This document shows positions 42,349-51,467 of a stretch of 53,081 nt of DNA, in pieces. The notes beneath the pieces were generated by a model. It was not told the origin of the DNA, did not search any database, and saw nothing but the letters and a program-made list of their open reading frames with translations. Numbering within the stretch: position 1 is the stretch's first letter; each line of letters begins with the position of its first letter. Source of the DNA: an uncultured Streptococcus sp. (GTDB lineage: Bacteria; Bacillota; Bacilli; Lactobacillales; Streptococcaceae); the NCBI GenBank assembly GCA_902461025.1, contig CABPWC010000002.1, forward strand, positions 1 to 53,081. The letters are read 5' to 3'. The position numbers and the translations under genes are program-made.

Positions 42349-44598
42349 ATGTCAACTACTATTATCGGATTCCCACGTTTGGGTGAATTCCGCGAATTAA
42401 AATTTACAACTGAAAAATACTTTAGAAAAGAAATCTCAGAAGAAGAACTCTTGGCTGCTGCTAAAGAATTGCGTGCTAAACACTGGAACATTGTCAAAGA
42501 AAAAGGCATCACTGAAATCCCATCAAATGACTTTTCTCACTATGACAACTTCCTAGATGCAGCCTTCCTCTTTAACGTGGTTCCTGCATCTGTTCAAAAC
42601 TTGGAATTATCAGAACTTGAGCGCTACTTTGCTTTGGCTCGTGGTTACCAAGGTGAAAAAGGGGATGTTCGTGCCCTTCCGATGAAGAAATGGTTCAACA
42701 CTAACTACCACTATATCGTTCCTAAATTTGAAAAAGACACTCAAGTAAAACTTGCAGGTCACAAGATCTTTGATGAGTTCCAAGAAGCAAAAGAATTGGG
42801 TCTCAACACTCGTCCAGTCCTTGTAGGACCATTCACTTTCCTCCAATTATCAGACTTTGAAGAAGGTGTGAAAGCAGAAGACTTCGTAGATAGCTTTGTA
42901 GCTGCTTACCAAGAAGTTTTTGCAAAATTGGCTGAACTTGGTGCGACTCGTATCCAACTCGATGAGCCAGCTCTTGTCAAAGATTTGTCAGCTGAAGAAA
43001 AAGCTCTCTTTTTGAACCTTTACAACAAATTGTTGGCTGACAAAAAAGGTCTTGAAGTCTTGCTTCAAACATACTTCGGTGACGTTCGTGACGTCTACGC
43101 TGACCTTGTTAAATTGCCAGTAGATGCGATCGGTCTTGACTTCGTTGAAGGTAAGAAAACTCTTGAACTCGTTAAAGGTGGTTTCCCAGCTGACAAGACT
43201 CTTTATGCAGGTATTGTCAATGGTAAGAACATCTGGCGCAACAACTACGAAAAGAGCTTGGCTGTTCTTGAGCAAATCCCAGCTGAAAACATCGTTTTGA
43301 CAAGCTCATGCTCACTTCTTCATGTGCCATTTACAACTGCTAATGAAGAATTTGAACCAGCTATCTTGAACCACTTTGCATTTGCAGTTGAAAAATTGGA
43401 TGAGATCCGTGATTTGGATGCTATCCGCAATGGTCAAGGTGCAGAGGCTCTTGCAGCTAACAAAGAACTCTTTGCAGCTGAACGTGTTGGTGAAAATGCG
43501 GAACTTCGTGCTCGTATCGCTGGATTGACTGACGCAGATTACACTCGTTTGCCAGCCTTTGCTGAACGTGAAGCTATCCAAGAAGATGCCTTCAAACTTC
43601 CAGCTCTTCCAACAACAACCATCGGTTCATTCCCTCAAACTAAGGAAGTTCGTGCTAAACGTTTGGCCTTCCGTAAGGGTGAATTGTCACAAGAAGAATA
43701 CGATGCCTTCCTTGCTGAGACTATCGACGAATGGATCAAATGGCAAGAAGAAGTTGGATTTGACGTGCTTGTACACGGTGAATTCGAGCGTAATGACATG
43801 GTTGAGTACTTCGGTCAAAACTTGTCAGGTTACCTCTTCTCTAAGAATGGTTGGGTACAATCATACGGTATGCGTGGAGTTAAACCACCAATCATCTGGG
43901 GCGATGTCACTCGTCTCAACCCAATCACTGTGAAATGGTCTAGCTACGCACAAAGCCGTACTGACAAACCTGTTAAAGGTATGTTGACTGGACCTGTTAC
44001 CATCCTTAACTGGTCATTCCCACGTGAAGACATCTCTATCAAGGATTCTACTCTTCAAATCGCTCTTGCTATCAAGGATGAAGTTCTTGACCTTGAAGCT
44101 GCAGGCGTGAAAATCATCCAAATCGACGAGGCTGCTCTTCGTGAGAAATTGCCACTCCGTCGTAGCGACTGGTACGAAGACTACCTTGACTGGGCTATTC
44201 CAGCCTTCCGCTTGGTACACTCAACAGTAGCACCAGATACACAAATCCACACTCACATGTGTTACTCAGAATTTACAGATATCATCCCAGCTATCGACAA
44301 CATGGATGCGGACGTTATCTCATTTGAAGCTAGCCGTTCAAATCTTGAAATCTTGGACGAACTCAAAGCTCAAAACTTCCAGACAGAAGTGGGTCCTGGA
44401 GTTTACGATATCCACTCTCCTCGTGTGCCTAACGAAGGCGAAATCGACCACACAATCGAAGCCATCCTTGCGAAAGTTCCAAGCAAGAAAGTATGGATCA
44501 ACCCTGACTGTGGTTTGAAAACACGTGGTATCCCAGAAACTAAAGAAAGCTTGATCCGCCTTGTAGAAGCTGCTAAAGCTGCACGTGAGAAATTGTAA
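42349..44598 (+). CDS. metE: Cobalamin-independent methionine synthase
   Basis: Transfers a methyl group from 5-methyltetrahydrofolate (polyglutamate) to homocysteine, the last step of methionine synthesis. The 749-aa protein has two half barrels. The C-terminal half carries the zinc site: the HTHMCYSEF His/Cys, a Glu in the following segment and Cys in NPDCGLKTRG. The N-terminal half begins IIGFPRLGEFRELKF. The start at ATG 42349 has GGAGG six bases upstream; the in-frame extension to 42232 runs through the MET-box and promoter and is not coding. In operon with metF. Confidence 0.96.
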   Translation: MSTTIIGFPRLGEFRELKFTTEKYFRKEISEEELLAAAKELRAKHWNIVKEKGITEIPSNDFSHYDNFLDAAFLFNVVPASVQNLELSELERYFALARGYQGEKGDVRALPMKKWFNTNYHYIVPKFEKDTQVKLAGHKIFDEFQEAKELGLNTRPVLVGPFTFLQLSDFEEGVKAEDFVDSFVAAYQEVFAKLAELGATRIQLDEPALVKDLSAEEKALFLNLYNKLLADKKGLEVLLQTYFGDVRDVYADLVKLPVDAIGLDFVEGKKTLELVKGGFPADKTLYAGIVNGKNIWRNNYEKSLAVLEQIPAENIVLTSSCSLLHVPFTTANEEFEPAILNHFAFAVEKLDEIRDLDAIRNGQGAEALAANKELFAAERVGENAELRARIAGLTDADYTRLPAFAEREAIQEDAFKLPALPTTTIGSFPQTKEVRAKRLAFRKGELSQEEYDAFLAETIDEWIKWQEEVGFDVLVHGEFERNDMVEYFGQNLSGYLFSKNGWVQSYGMRGVKPPIIWGDVTRLNPITVKWSSYAQSRTDKPVKGMLTGPVTILNWSFPREDISIKDSTLQIALAIKDEVLDLEAAGVKIIQIDEAALREKLPLRRSDWYEDYLDWAIPAFRLVHSTVAPDTQIHTHMCYSEFTDIIPAIDNMDADVISFEASRSNLEILDELKAQNFQTEVGPGVYDIHSPRVPNEGEIDHTIEAILAKVPSKKVWINPDCGLKTRGIPETKESLIRLVEAAKAAREKL

Positions 44599-44660
44599 GA
44601 AAAGACAATTCTCCCTACATGGTTGATCAGTAAGAAATCAACTAGAAAAGGTTCATACAT

Positions 44661-45521
44661 ATGTCACGTCAAACACCGTCCCTCTCATTTGAAGTTTTCC
44701 CTCCAAACCCAGAAGTAGGCAATGATAAAATTATTTCTGCACTCCAAAATATGCAGGATTTAGCACCACACTTCATCAGTGTGACTGCAAGTAATAATAA
44801 ATTTAATATCAAAGAGACGACGGTTCGTTTGGCTGACTATATTCAAAATGACTTGAATATTAAGACCATTGCTCACTTGCCAGCTATCTACTTGACCAAG
44901 GACAAGGTTGCTGAAACCATTGCGGATTTGGATAAAGTTGGTGTTCAGAAAATCTTGGCTCTTCGTGGAGATATCATTCCAGGTGTTGAACCACAGAAGG
45001 ATTTCCGTTATGCTACAGACTTGATTGAGTTTATCAATGAACAGGCACCGCACTTTGAAATTATTGGTGCTTGTTATCCAGAAGGACACCCTGATTCGCC
45101 AAACCAAATCTCAGATATTCAAAATCTCAAGAAAAAAGTAGATGCAGGCTGTTCAAGTCTTGTCACTCAGCTTTTCTTTGACAATGAGCGTTTCTACGAT
45201 TTCCAAGACAAATGTACCTTGGCAGGGATTGATGTTCCTATTCATGCTGGTATCATGCCAATCCTCAATCGTAACCAAGCGCTTCGTCTCTTGAAGACTT
45301 GTGAGAATATCCATCTTCCACGTAAGTTTAAGGCTATCTTGGACAAGTATGAGAATGACCCTGAGTCACTCAGAGCAGCAGGACTTGCCTATGCTGTAGA
45401 CCAAATCGTGGACTTGGTAACGCAAGACGTAGCAGGGGTACATCTCTACACCATGAACAATGCAGACACTGCTCAGTACATCCACCAAGCAACCCATGCC
45501 TTGTTCAATCACCAATCTTAA
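44661..45521 (+). CDS. metF: 5,10-methylenetetrahydrofolate reductase
   Basis: Supplies the 5-methyltetrahydrofolate that MetE uses. The 286-aa flavoprotein has the conserved N-terminus SFEVFPPNPEVGND. FISVTASN, LALRGDI and the FAD-binding CYPEGHPDS and VTQLFFDNERF motifs follow. It lies 62 bases after metE with a small GTTGAT..ATCAAC hairpin between; no new promoter is evident, so it should share the MET-box. Confidence 0.95.
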   Translation: MSRQTPSLSFEVFPPNPEVGNDKIISALQNMQDLAPHFISVTASNNKFNIKETTVRLADYIQNDLNIKTIAHLPAIYLTKDKVAETIADLDKVGVQKILALRGDIIPGVEPQKDFRYATDLIEFINEQAPHFEIIGACYPEGHPDSPNQISDIQNLKKKVDAGCSSLVTQLFFDNERFYDFQDKCTLAGIDVPIHAGIMPILNRNQALRLLKTCENIHLPRKFKAILDKYENDPESLRAAGLAYAVDQIVDLVTQDVAGVHLYTMNNADTAQYIHQATHALFNHQS

Positions 45522-45535
45522 AATATTAAAAAGCA

Positions 45536-45572
45536 AACCATTCTTCTTTTCATAGAGGAATGGTTCCTTTTT
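45536..45572 (+). terminator. metEF terminator
   Basis: AACCATTC (45536-45543) pairs with GAATGGTT (45558-45565); T-tract to 45572. Confidence 0.8.
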
Positions 45573-45604
45573 GATAGAAAAGACCGTACTTTTTAAGAAA
45601 AATA

Positions 45605-45613
45605 TGATAAAAT
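45605..45613 (+). promoter_or_regulatory. pnp promoter (extended -10)
   Basis: TGA-TAAAAT at 45605-45613, weak -35. The transcript would start near 45620, leaving a leader of about 240 bases before pnp. Confidence 0.55.
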
Positions 45614-45630
45614 AGACTCTGTACGTACTT

Positions 45631-45811
45631 GATACAAAGATGAGGGTATAAAATAATACAATGCATCAAACTGCAAGGTTTAGCGACACGAGCGAGTCAA
45701 ATCGATAATATTTGACGAGAGAGTTAGTAAAGCATTTAGCTAATCGCCTAATAGCGATTAGCGTGAAAGGCTTAGATGCTTTAGCATCAATCCTTTCTAA
45801 TGATTTGTATC
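45631..45811 (+). ncRNA. Structured pnp leader RNA (candidate cis-regulatory element)
   Basis: An 8-bp closing stem, GATACAAA (45631-45638) with TTTGTATC (45804-45811), encloses three clean hairpins. They are GTCAAAT/ATTTGAC (45696-45716), GCTAATCGC/GCGATTAGC (45739-45762) and GAAAGG/CCTTTC with inner GATGC-TTTA-GCATC (45765-45797). No ORF fits. It may control pnp, or be a small inverted-repeat element inserted there. I recognise no named RNA family. Confidence 0.55.
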
Positions 45812-45862
45812 CTGATTTTTGTAGGCAAGGCGTATAATTCTATCAATCCAAAGGGGATTACA

Positions 45863-48085
45863 ATGACAAAACAAGTGTTTCAAACGACTTTTGCGGGTCG
45901 TGAGTTGATCGTAGAGACTGGTCAGGTTGCGAAGCAAGCAAATGGCTCTGTTGTCGTGCGTTACGGTGAGTCAACTGTCTTGACTGCTGCCGTTATGTCT
46001 AAGAAGATGGCAACTGGGGATTTCTTCCCACTTCAAGTCAACTACGAAGAAAAAATGTATGCGGCTGGGAAATTTCCTGGTGGCTTTATGAAACGTGAAG
46101 GACGTCCTTCAACAGATGCAACCTTGACAGCGCGTTTGATTGACCGTCCAATCCGTCCTATGTTTGCGGAAGGTTTCCGTAATGAAGTGCAAGTCATCAA
46201 CACAGTCCTTTCTTATGATGAAAATGCATCTGCACCAATGGCAGCCATGTTTGGTTCATCATTGGCACTTTCTATCTCAGATATTCCATTTGATGGACCA
46301 ATCGCTGGGGTACAAGTGGGCTATGTTGATGGAGAAATCGTCATCAACCCAACTCAAGAACAAGCAGAGCAATCGCTTCTTGAATTGACAGTAGCTGGTA
46401 CTAAGCACGCTATCAACATGGTAGAGTCTGGTGCCAAAGAATTGTCAGAAGAAATCATGTTGGAAGCTCTTCTCAAAGGACACGAAGCCGTTAAAGAATT
46501 GATTGCCTTCCAAGAAGAAATCGTTGCGGCAGTCGGTAAAGAAAAAGCAGAAGTAGAATTGCTTCATGTGGATGCTGAATTGCAAGCTGAAATCATTGCA
46601 GCCTACAACAGCGATCTTCAAAAAGCTGTTCAAGTTGAAGAAAAATTGGCGCGTGAAGCTGCAACTCAAGCAGTGAAAGACCAAGTCACAGCAGTTTACG
46701 AAGAAAAATATGCAGACCACGAAGAATTTGACCGTATCATGCGTGATGTGGCTGAAATCTTGGAACAAATGGAACACGCAGAAGTGCGCCGTTTGATCAC
46801 AGAAGATAAGGTTCGTCCTGACGGTCGTAAAGTTGATGAAATCCGTCCTTTGGATGCGCAAGTGGACTACCTTCCTCGCGTACACGGTTCAGGTCTCTTC
46901 ACGCGTGGCCAAACGCAAGCCCTTTCTGTCTTGACCTTGGCACCAATGGGTGAAACTCAAATCATCGATGGTTTGGATCCAGAATACAAGAAACGCTTTA
47001 TGCACCACTATAACTTCCCACAATACTCTGTAGGGGAAACTGGTCGTTACGGTGCGCCAGGTCGTCGTGAAATTGGTCACGGTGCTCTTGGTGAGCGTGC
47101 CCTTGCTCAAGTATTGCCAAGCTTGGAAGAATTCCCATATGCCATTCGTTTGGTAGCAGAAGTCTTGGAATCAAACGGTTCTTCATCTCAAGCATCTATC
47201 TGTGCGGGAACACTTGCCCTTATGGCTGGTGGTGTGCCAATCAAGGCTCCAGTAGCAGGTATTGCCATGGGTCTCATCTCAGATGGAAACAACTACACCG
47301 TATTGACCGATATCCAAGGTTTGGAAGACCACTTTGGAGATATGGACTTCAAGGTTGCAGGTACTCGCGACGGGATTACAGCCCTTCAGATGGATATCAA
47401 GATCCAAGGGATTACTGCAGAAATCTTGACGGAAGCTCTTGCTCAAGCCAAGAAAGCTCGTTTTGAAATCCTTGATGTGATCGAAGCTACTATTCCAGAA
47501 GTTCGTCCAGAATTGGCTCCAACAGCTCCGAAAATTGATACTATTAAGATTGATGTTGATAAGATCAAGATTGTCATCGGTAAGGGTGGAGAAACCATCG
47601 ATAAGATCATCGCTGAAACAGGCGTTAAGATTGACATCGACGAAGAAGGTAACGTATCTATCTACTCTAGCGACCAAGATGCCATCAACCGTGCTAAAGA
47701 AATCATTGCTGGTTTGGTTCGTGAAGCGAAAGTGGACGAAGTCTACCATGCCAAAGTTGTTCGTATCGAGAAATTTGGTGCCTTTGTCAACCTCTTTGAC
47801 AAGACAGATGCCCTCGTACACATTTCTGAAATGGCTTGGACTCGTACTAATAATGTAGAAGATTTAGTTCAAATTGGTGATTTTGTAGATGTGAAGGTTA
47901 TTAAGATCGATGAAAAAGGTCGTGTAGATGCTTCTATGAAGGCACTCTTGCCACGTCCGCCAAAACCTGAACGTTCAGAAGAAAAAGGGGATAAAGGTCA
48001 TCGTCATGGCGATCGTCCTCGTCACCACCACAAGGACCACAAACCTAAGAAAGAAACTACAGAAACACCGAAAGACTCAGAATAA
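45863..48085 (+). CDS. pnp: Polynucleotide phosphorylase
   Basis: 3'-5' phosphorolytic exoribonuclease of mRNA and sRNA turnover. The 740-aa protein has two RNase PH domains (about 1-215 and 310-550), with FFPLQVNYEEKMYAAGKFPGG in the first. KH follows (IVIGKGGETIDKIIAETG, about 565-620), then S1 (KVVRIEKFGAFVNLF, about 625-695). The last 40 residues are polar and His/Lys-rich (GHRHGDRPRHHHKDHK). The start at ATG 45863 follows AAAGGGG; the in-frame ATG at 45800 lies in the structured leader. Confidence 0.96.
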   Translation: MTKQVFQTTFAGRELIVETGQVAKQANGSVVVRYGESTVLTAAVMSKKMATGDFFPLQVNYEEKMYAAGKFPGGFMKREGRPSTDATLTARLIDRPIRPMFAEGFRNEVQVINTVLSYDENASAPMAAMFGSSLALSISDIPFDGPIAGVQVGYVDGEIVINPTQEQAEQSLLELTVAGTKHAINMVESGAKELSEEIMLEALLKGHEAVKELIAFQEEIVAAVGKEKAEVELLHVDAELQAEIIAAYNSDLQKAVQVEEKLAREAATQAVKDQVTAVYEEKYADHEEFDRIMRDVAEILEQMEHAEVRRLITEDKVRPDGRKVDEIRPLDAQVDYLPRVHGSGLFTRGQTQALSVLTLAPMGETQIIDGLDPEYKKRFMHHYNFPQYSVGETGRYGAPGRREIGHGALGERALAQVLPSLEEFPYAIRLVAEVLESNGSSSQASICAGTLALMAGGVPIKAPVAGIAMGLISDGNNYTVLTDIQGLEDHFGDMDFKVAGTRDGITALQMDIKIQGITAEILTEALAQAKKARFEILDVIEATIPEVRPELAPTAPKIDTIKIDVDKIKIVIGKGGETIDKIIAETGVKIDIDEEGNVSIYSSDQDAINRAKEIIAGLVREAKVDEVYHAKVVRIEKFGAFVNLFDKTDALVHISEMAWTRTNNVEDLVQIGDFVDVKVIKIDEKGRVDASMKALLPRPPKPERSEEKGDKGHRHGDRPRHHHKDHKPKKETTETPKDSE

Positions 48086-48099
48086 GAAAGGAGAAATGT

Positions 48100-48717
48100 A
48101 TGGGATGGTGGCGTGAAACCATTGATATCGTAAAAGAAAATGATCCAGCGGCTCGCACTACCTTGGAAGTCTTGCTGACTTATCCTGGTGTCAAGGCCTT
48201 GGCTGCTCACCGTCTCTCTCATTTTCTCTGGAAACATGGCTTTAAGCTTTTAGCTCGTATGCACAGCCAGTTTTGGCGTTTTTGGACGCAGATAGAGATT
48301 CACCCTGGAGCTCAGATCGAATCAGGTGTCTTTATTGACCATGGGGCAGGACTTGTGATTGGGGAGACAGCTATCATTGAAAAAGGTGTTCTTCTCTACC
48401 ATGGGGTTACTCTTGGTGGGACAGGTAAGGATAGTGGCAAACGCCATCCGACTGTTCGTAAAGGAGCTCTCATCTCTGCTCATGCCCAAGTCATCGGACC
48501 TGTAGAAATCGGTGAAAATGCTAAGGTTGGTGCTGCAGCGGTCGTTGTAGCAGATGTTCCTAGCGATGTGACGGTTGTTGGAATTCCTGCTAAGATTGTT
48601 CGAGTGCATGGGCAAAAGGACGAACCAACCATTCATGAAGTTGAAGGAAAACGTGAATACTACGTCAATAAACTTGAGCAGGCAAGAGAAGCCAGTCACA
48701 GGTCGTCTGGTTTGTGA
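48100..48717 (+). CDS. cysE: Serine O-acetyltransferase
   Basis: Acetylates serine to O-acetylserine, the carbon acceptor for cysteine synthesis. The 205-aa protein has an N-terminal helical domain, then a left-handed beta-helix of hexapeptide repeats. The active site is FIDHGAGLVIGETA..LYHGVTLGGTGK. It starts 14 bases after the pnp stop with AAAGGAG and is likely cotranscribed with pnp. Confidence 0.95.
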   Translation: MGWWRETIDIVKENDPAARTTLEVLLTYPGVKALAAHRLSHFLWKHGFKLLARMHSQFWRFWTQIEIHPGAQIESGVFIDHGAGLVIGETAIIEKGVLLYHGVTLGGTGKDSGKRHPTVRKGALISAHAQVIGPVEIGENAKVGAAAVVVADVPSDVTVVGIPAKIVRVHGQKDEPTIHEVEGKREYYVNKLEQAREASHRSSGL

Positions 48718-48751
48718 GGAGAAGTAACTCTTTAAGTAGGAGGTAATGTAG

Positions 48752-49513
48752 ATGCTATTAGAAGAATTCGAAAATGTACCTGCTGTTATCGAGCCAACTG
48801 ATCGAAGCTTTCTTAGTGCTGGAGAAATCTGTGATACGATTATCTTGTCTTTTAATGGAGAAATCCTTGAGCGAGTAAAACAGTTAGACGGTGTCTATGA
48901 AGGTGGTTACCTCACTAACCTAAATGGTAAATTTCCATGGTATATCTATGAAGTAGATGGACTTAAACTCGCAGTTGCAATGGCTACTATTGGAGCCCCA
49001 ATGGTTGTGGGTTTCTTAGAAGAACTCAAAGCGAGAGGCTTTAAAAACTTTATCGTTTTGGGCTCTTGCGGAGTTCTTGATCAGTCTATTCAAGCAGATA
49101 AGATCATCCTACCAAGCTCGGCTTTACGGGATGAGGGTACAAGTTACCATTACGCTCCTGCAAGTGATGAGATAGCTTATGATGAAAATTTGCTCTTAAC
49201 CATGGAGAACGCATTGAACAAAGCTGATATTGAGCACATTCGGACCAAGGCTTGGACGACAGATGCCTTCTATCGTGAAACAGCTGCAAAGGTAAAACGT
49301 AGATTAGCAGCAGGAGCGACAGTTGTAGATATGGAAGCCTCGGCTATCATGGCCTGGGCCCAATATCGACAAGCCAAGGTTTATCAGTTTTTCTACACGG
49401 CTGATTATGTTGATCATCACAAGCATGAATGGGATGCCAGACGTGAGGAAAGAAAAGCAGATGCTATGACCTTCTTTGAAATTGCCCTAGTCATTGCTCG
49501 AGAGCTAGTGTAG
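48752..49513 (+). CDS. Nucleoside phosphorylase family protein
   Basis: A 253-aa member of the PNP/UDP phosphorylase superfamily. GAPMVVGFLEELKARGFKNF and VLGSCGVLD form the phosphate/nucleoside-binding strand-loop. VVDMEASAIMAWAQYR is the ribose-binding Met-Glu segment (DMEA). The base specificity (uridine, purine, or methylthioadenosine/SAH cleavage) is not evident. AGGAGG lies upstream of the ATG. Same strand and close to cysE, and followed by a strong terminator. Confidence 0.8.
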   Translation: MLLEEFENVPAVIEPTDRSFLSAGEICDTIILSFNGEILERVKQLDGVYEGGYLTNLNGKFPWYIYEVDGLKLAVAMATIGAPMVVGFLEELKARGFKNFIVLGSCGVLDQSIQADKIILPSSALRDEGTSYHYAPASDEIAYDENLLLTMENALNKADIEHIRTKAWTTDAFYRETAAKVKRRLAAGATVVDMEASAIMAWAQYRQAKVYQFFYTADYVDHHKHEWDARREERKADAMTFFEIALVIARELV

Positions 49514-49546
49514 ACTAGTCTTTACGATAAATTCAAAACAAGAAAG

Positions 49547-49599
49547 GAAGGGAGCCTAACGGAAAACTTAGCAGTAAAACTTCCGTAGTGACTCCCTTC
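49547..49599 (+). terminator. Terminator upstream of cysS
   Basis: GAAGGGAG (49547-49554) pairs with CTCCCTTC (49592-49599); an inner ACGGAA (49559-49564) pairs with TTCCGT (49581-49586). A T-rich stretch follows. Confidence 0.8.
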
Positions 49600-49646
49600 A
49601 TATTTTTATTTCATTCTTCTTTTATGTTTAGAAAGGAGCAAGGGAA

Positions 49647-49715
49647 TCCGATTTGTGATATGCAATCGGACTGAAATTCACTTGAACTCTTAGTGATGAG
49701 ACTAACTGTTCTTGA
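49647..49715 (+). other. cysS leader with two hairpins
   Basis: TCCGATT (49647-49653) pairs with AATCGGA (49664-49670). Then GAAC..TTAGT-GATGAG-ACTAA..GTTC forms a second hairpin ending near 49712. No T-box core was found, and no leader ORF sits at a proper distance from the AAAGGAG at 49632-49638. Confidence 0.5.
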
Positions 49716-49741
49716 ATTTTAGCTTTCCTGACTATTATTTT

Positions 49742-51085
49742 ATGATTAAAATCTATGACACCATGTCTCGTGATTTGCGGGATTTTGTCCCTATAGAGGA
49801 CGGCAAGGTCAAGATGTATGTCTGTGGGCCAACCGTGTATAACTACATCCACGTAGGAAATGCCCGTTCAACAGTAGCCTTTGATACCATTCGTCGCTAT
49901 TTTGAGTACCGTGGTTATGAAGTTGCCTATATTTCAAATTTCACGGATGTGGATGATAAGATTATCAATCGTGCCAAGGAAGAAGGCATCACACCTCAAG
50001 AAGTAGCGGACAAGTACATCGCGGCTTTTCGTGAAGACGTGACGGCTCTTGGTGTGAAACCTGCAACTCGCCATCCTCGTGTAGTCGAGTTTATGGCTGA
50101 TATCATCCGCTTTGTGGAAGATTTAATCGAAAAAGGCTTTGCCTATGAGAGTCAAGGGGATGTCTATTTCCGTGTGGAAAAATCTCACAACTATGCTAAG
50201 TTAGCCAATAAAACCCTAGAAGACTTGGAGTTAGGTGCTTCAGGTCGGACAGACGAAGAAACAGTTCGCAAGGAAAATCCTGTAGACTTTGCCCTTTGGA
50301 AAGCTGCCAAACCAGGTGAGATTTCTTGGAATAGTCCATGGGGACCAGGTCGCCCAGGCTGGCATATCGAATGCTCTGTTATGTCAACAGAGATTTTGGG
50401 CGATACCATCGATATCCACGGTGGTGGAGCTGACCTTGAGTTTCCACACCACACCAACGAAATTGCCCAGTCAGAAGCTAAGACAGGTAAGACTTTTGCC
50501 AACTACTGGATGCACAATGGTTTTGTCAATATCGACAATGTCAAGATGTCTAAGTCCTTGGGTAACTTTATCACCGTTCATGATGCATTGAAGACTATTG
50601 ACGGCCAAGTGCTTCGTTTCTTCTTTGCGACCCAGCACTACCGCAAGCCAATCAACTTTACGGAAAAGGCAGTGCATGATGCCGAGACCAATCTCAAGTA
50701 TCTAAAGAATACCTATGAGCAACCATTTACTGGAACTGTAGATGCAGGGGAGTTGCAAGCTTTTAAAGTTAAGTTTGTGGTTGCTATGGATGAGGATTTT
50801 AATACAGCAAATGGGATCACAGTCGTCTTTGAAATGGCCAAGTGGATCAACTCAGGCAACTATGATGCAGCGGTTAAGGAAGCTCTTACGGCTATGTTAG
50901 AGGTCTTTGGTATTGTCTTTGTTGAAGAAGTTTTGGATGAAGAAATCGAAGCCTTAATTCAAAAACGTCAAGAAGCGCGTGCCAATCGTGATTTTGCGAC
51001 AGCTGACCAGATTCGTGATCAATTGGCTGCTCAAGGGATTAAGCTACTGGATACCAAGGATGGAGTGAGGTGGACACGTGATTGA
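49742..51085 (+). CDS. cysS: Cysteinyl-tRNA synthetase
   Basis: Charges tRNA-Cys with cysteine. The 447-aa class I synthetase has zinc ligand Cys in MYVCGPTVYNYIHVGNAR (HIGH-like HVGN), then GWHIECSVM and GGGADLEFPHH. The KMSKS motif is in NVKMSKSLGNF. An anticodon-binding helical C-terminus completes it. The start at ATG 49742 gives the standard N-terminus MIKIYDTMSRDLRDF. Oddly there is no Shine-Dalgarno before it. Overlaps mrnC by eight bases. Confidence 0.95.
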   Translation: MIKIYDTMSRDLRDFVPIEDGKVKMYVCGPTVYNYIHVGNARSTVAFDTIRRYFEYRGYEVAYISNFTDVDDKIINRAKEEGITPQEVADKYIAAFREDVTALGVKPATRHPRVVEFMADIIRFVEDLIEKGFAYESQGDVYFRVEKSHNYAKLANKTLEDLELGASGRTDEETVRKENPVDFALWKAAKPGEISWNSPWGPGRPGWHIECSVMSTEILGDTIDIHGGGADLEFPHHTNEIAQSEAKTGKTFANYWMHNGFVNIDNVKMSKSLGNFITVHDALKTIDGQVLRFFFATQHYRKPINFTEKAVHDAETNLKYLKNTYEQPFTGTVDAGELQAFKVKFVVAMDEDFNTANGITVVFEMAKWINSGNYDAAVKEALTAMLEVFGIVFVEEVLDEEIEALIQKRQEARANRDFATADQIRDQLAAQGIKLLDTKDGVRWTRD

Positions 51086-51464
51086 TGTCAATCTCATTAA
51101 CGGGATTGCGCTAGCCTTTGAAGGAGATGCAGTTTACTCTATGTATATTCGTCGCCATCTCATTCTCAAAGGCATGACCAAACCCAATAAACTCCACCAA
51201 GAGGCAACCAAGTATGTATCGGCCAAGGCTCAGGCACGCTTGATTTCCCTCATGCTGGAAGAAGAAGTCCTAACGGAAAAGGAAGAAGAAATCTATAAAC
51301 GTGGTCGCAATACAAATAGTCATACCAAGGCAAAGAACGCAGATGTAGTGACCTACCGTATGTCTACAGGTTTTGAAGCGGTCATGGGTTATCTTCATAT
51401 GACCGAAAATGTGGAGCGCCTAGAAACCTTGATTTCTTGGTGTATCCAAAAAGTGGAGGGCTAG
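51078..51464 (+). CDS. mrnC: Mini-ribonuclease III
   Basis: Matures the ends of 23S rRNA in Gram-positive bacteria. The 128-aa RNase III-like domain lacks a dsRNA-binding domain, as is normal. Catalytic acidic residues are in LAFEGDAVYSMYIRR and the late FEAVMGYLH, and HTKAKNADVVTYRMSTGFEA is typical. The start is GTG 51078 inside the cysS end, giving coupled translation. The cysS-mrnC order is common in Firmicutes. Confidence 0.93.
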   Translation: MIDVNLINGIALAFEGDAVYSMYIRRHLILKGMTKPNKLHQEATKYVSAKAQARLISLMLEEEVLTEKEEEIYKRGRNTNSHTKAKNADVVTYRMSTGFEAVMGYLHMTENVERLETLISWCIQKVEG

Positions 51465-51467
51465 GAA

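Noticed and set aside
47279..47821. A 180-codon minus-strand open frame inside pnp.
   Set aside because: It lies opposite the KH/S1 region of PNPase and has no recognisable protein features.
49620..49741. T-box riboswitch before cysS.
   Set aside because: No TGG-N-ACC-GCG T-box core and no matching antiterminator; only two unrelated hairpins.
49712..49741. TTG at 49712 as the cysS start.
   Set aside because: It has no RBS and adds ten residues absent from the usual CysS N-terminus, which begins at ATG 49742.
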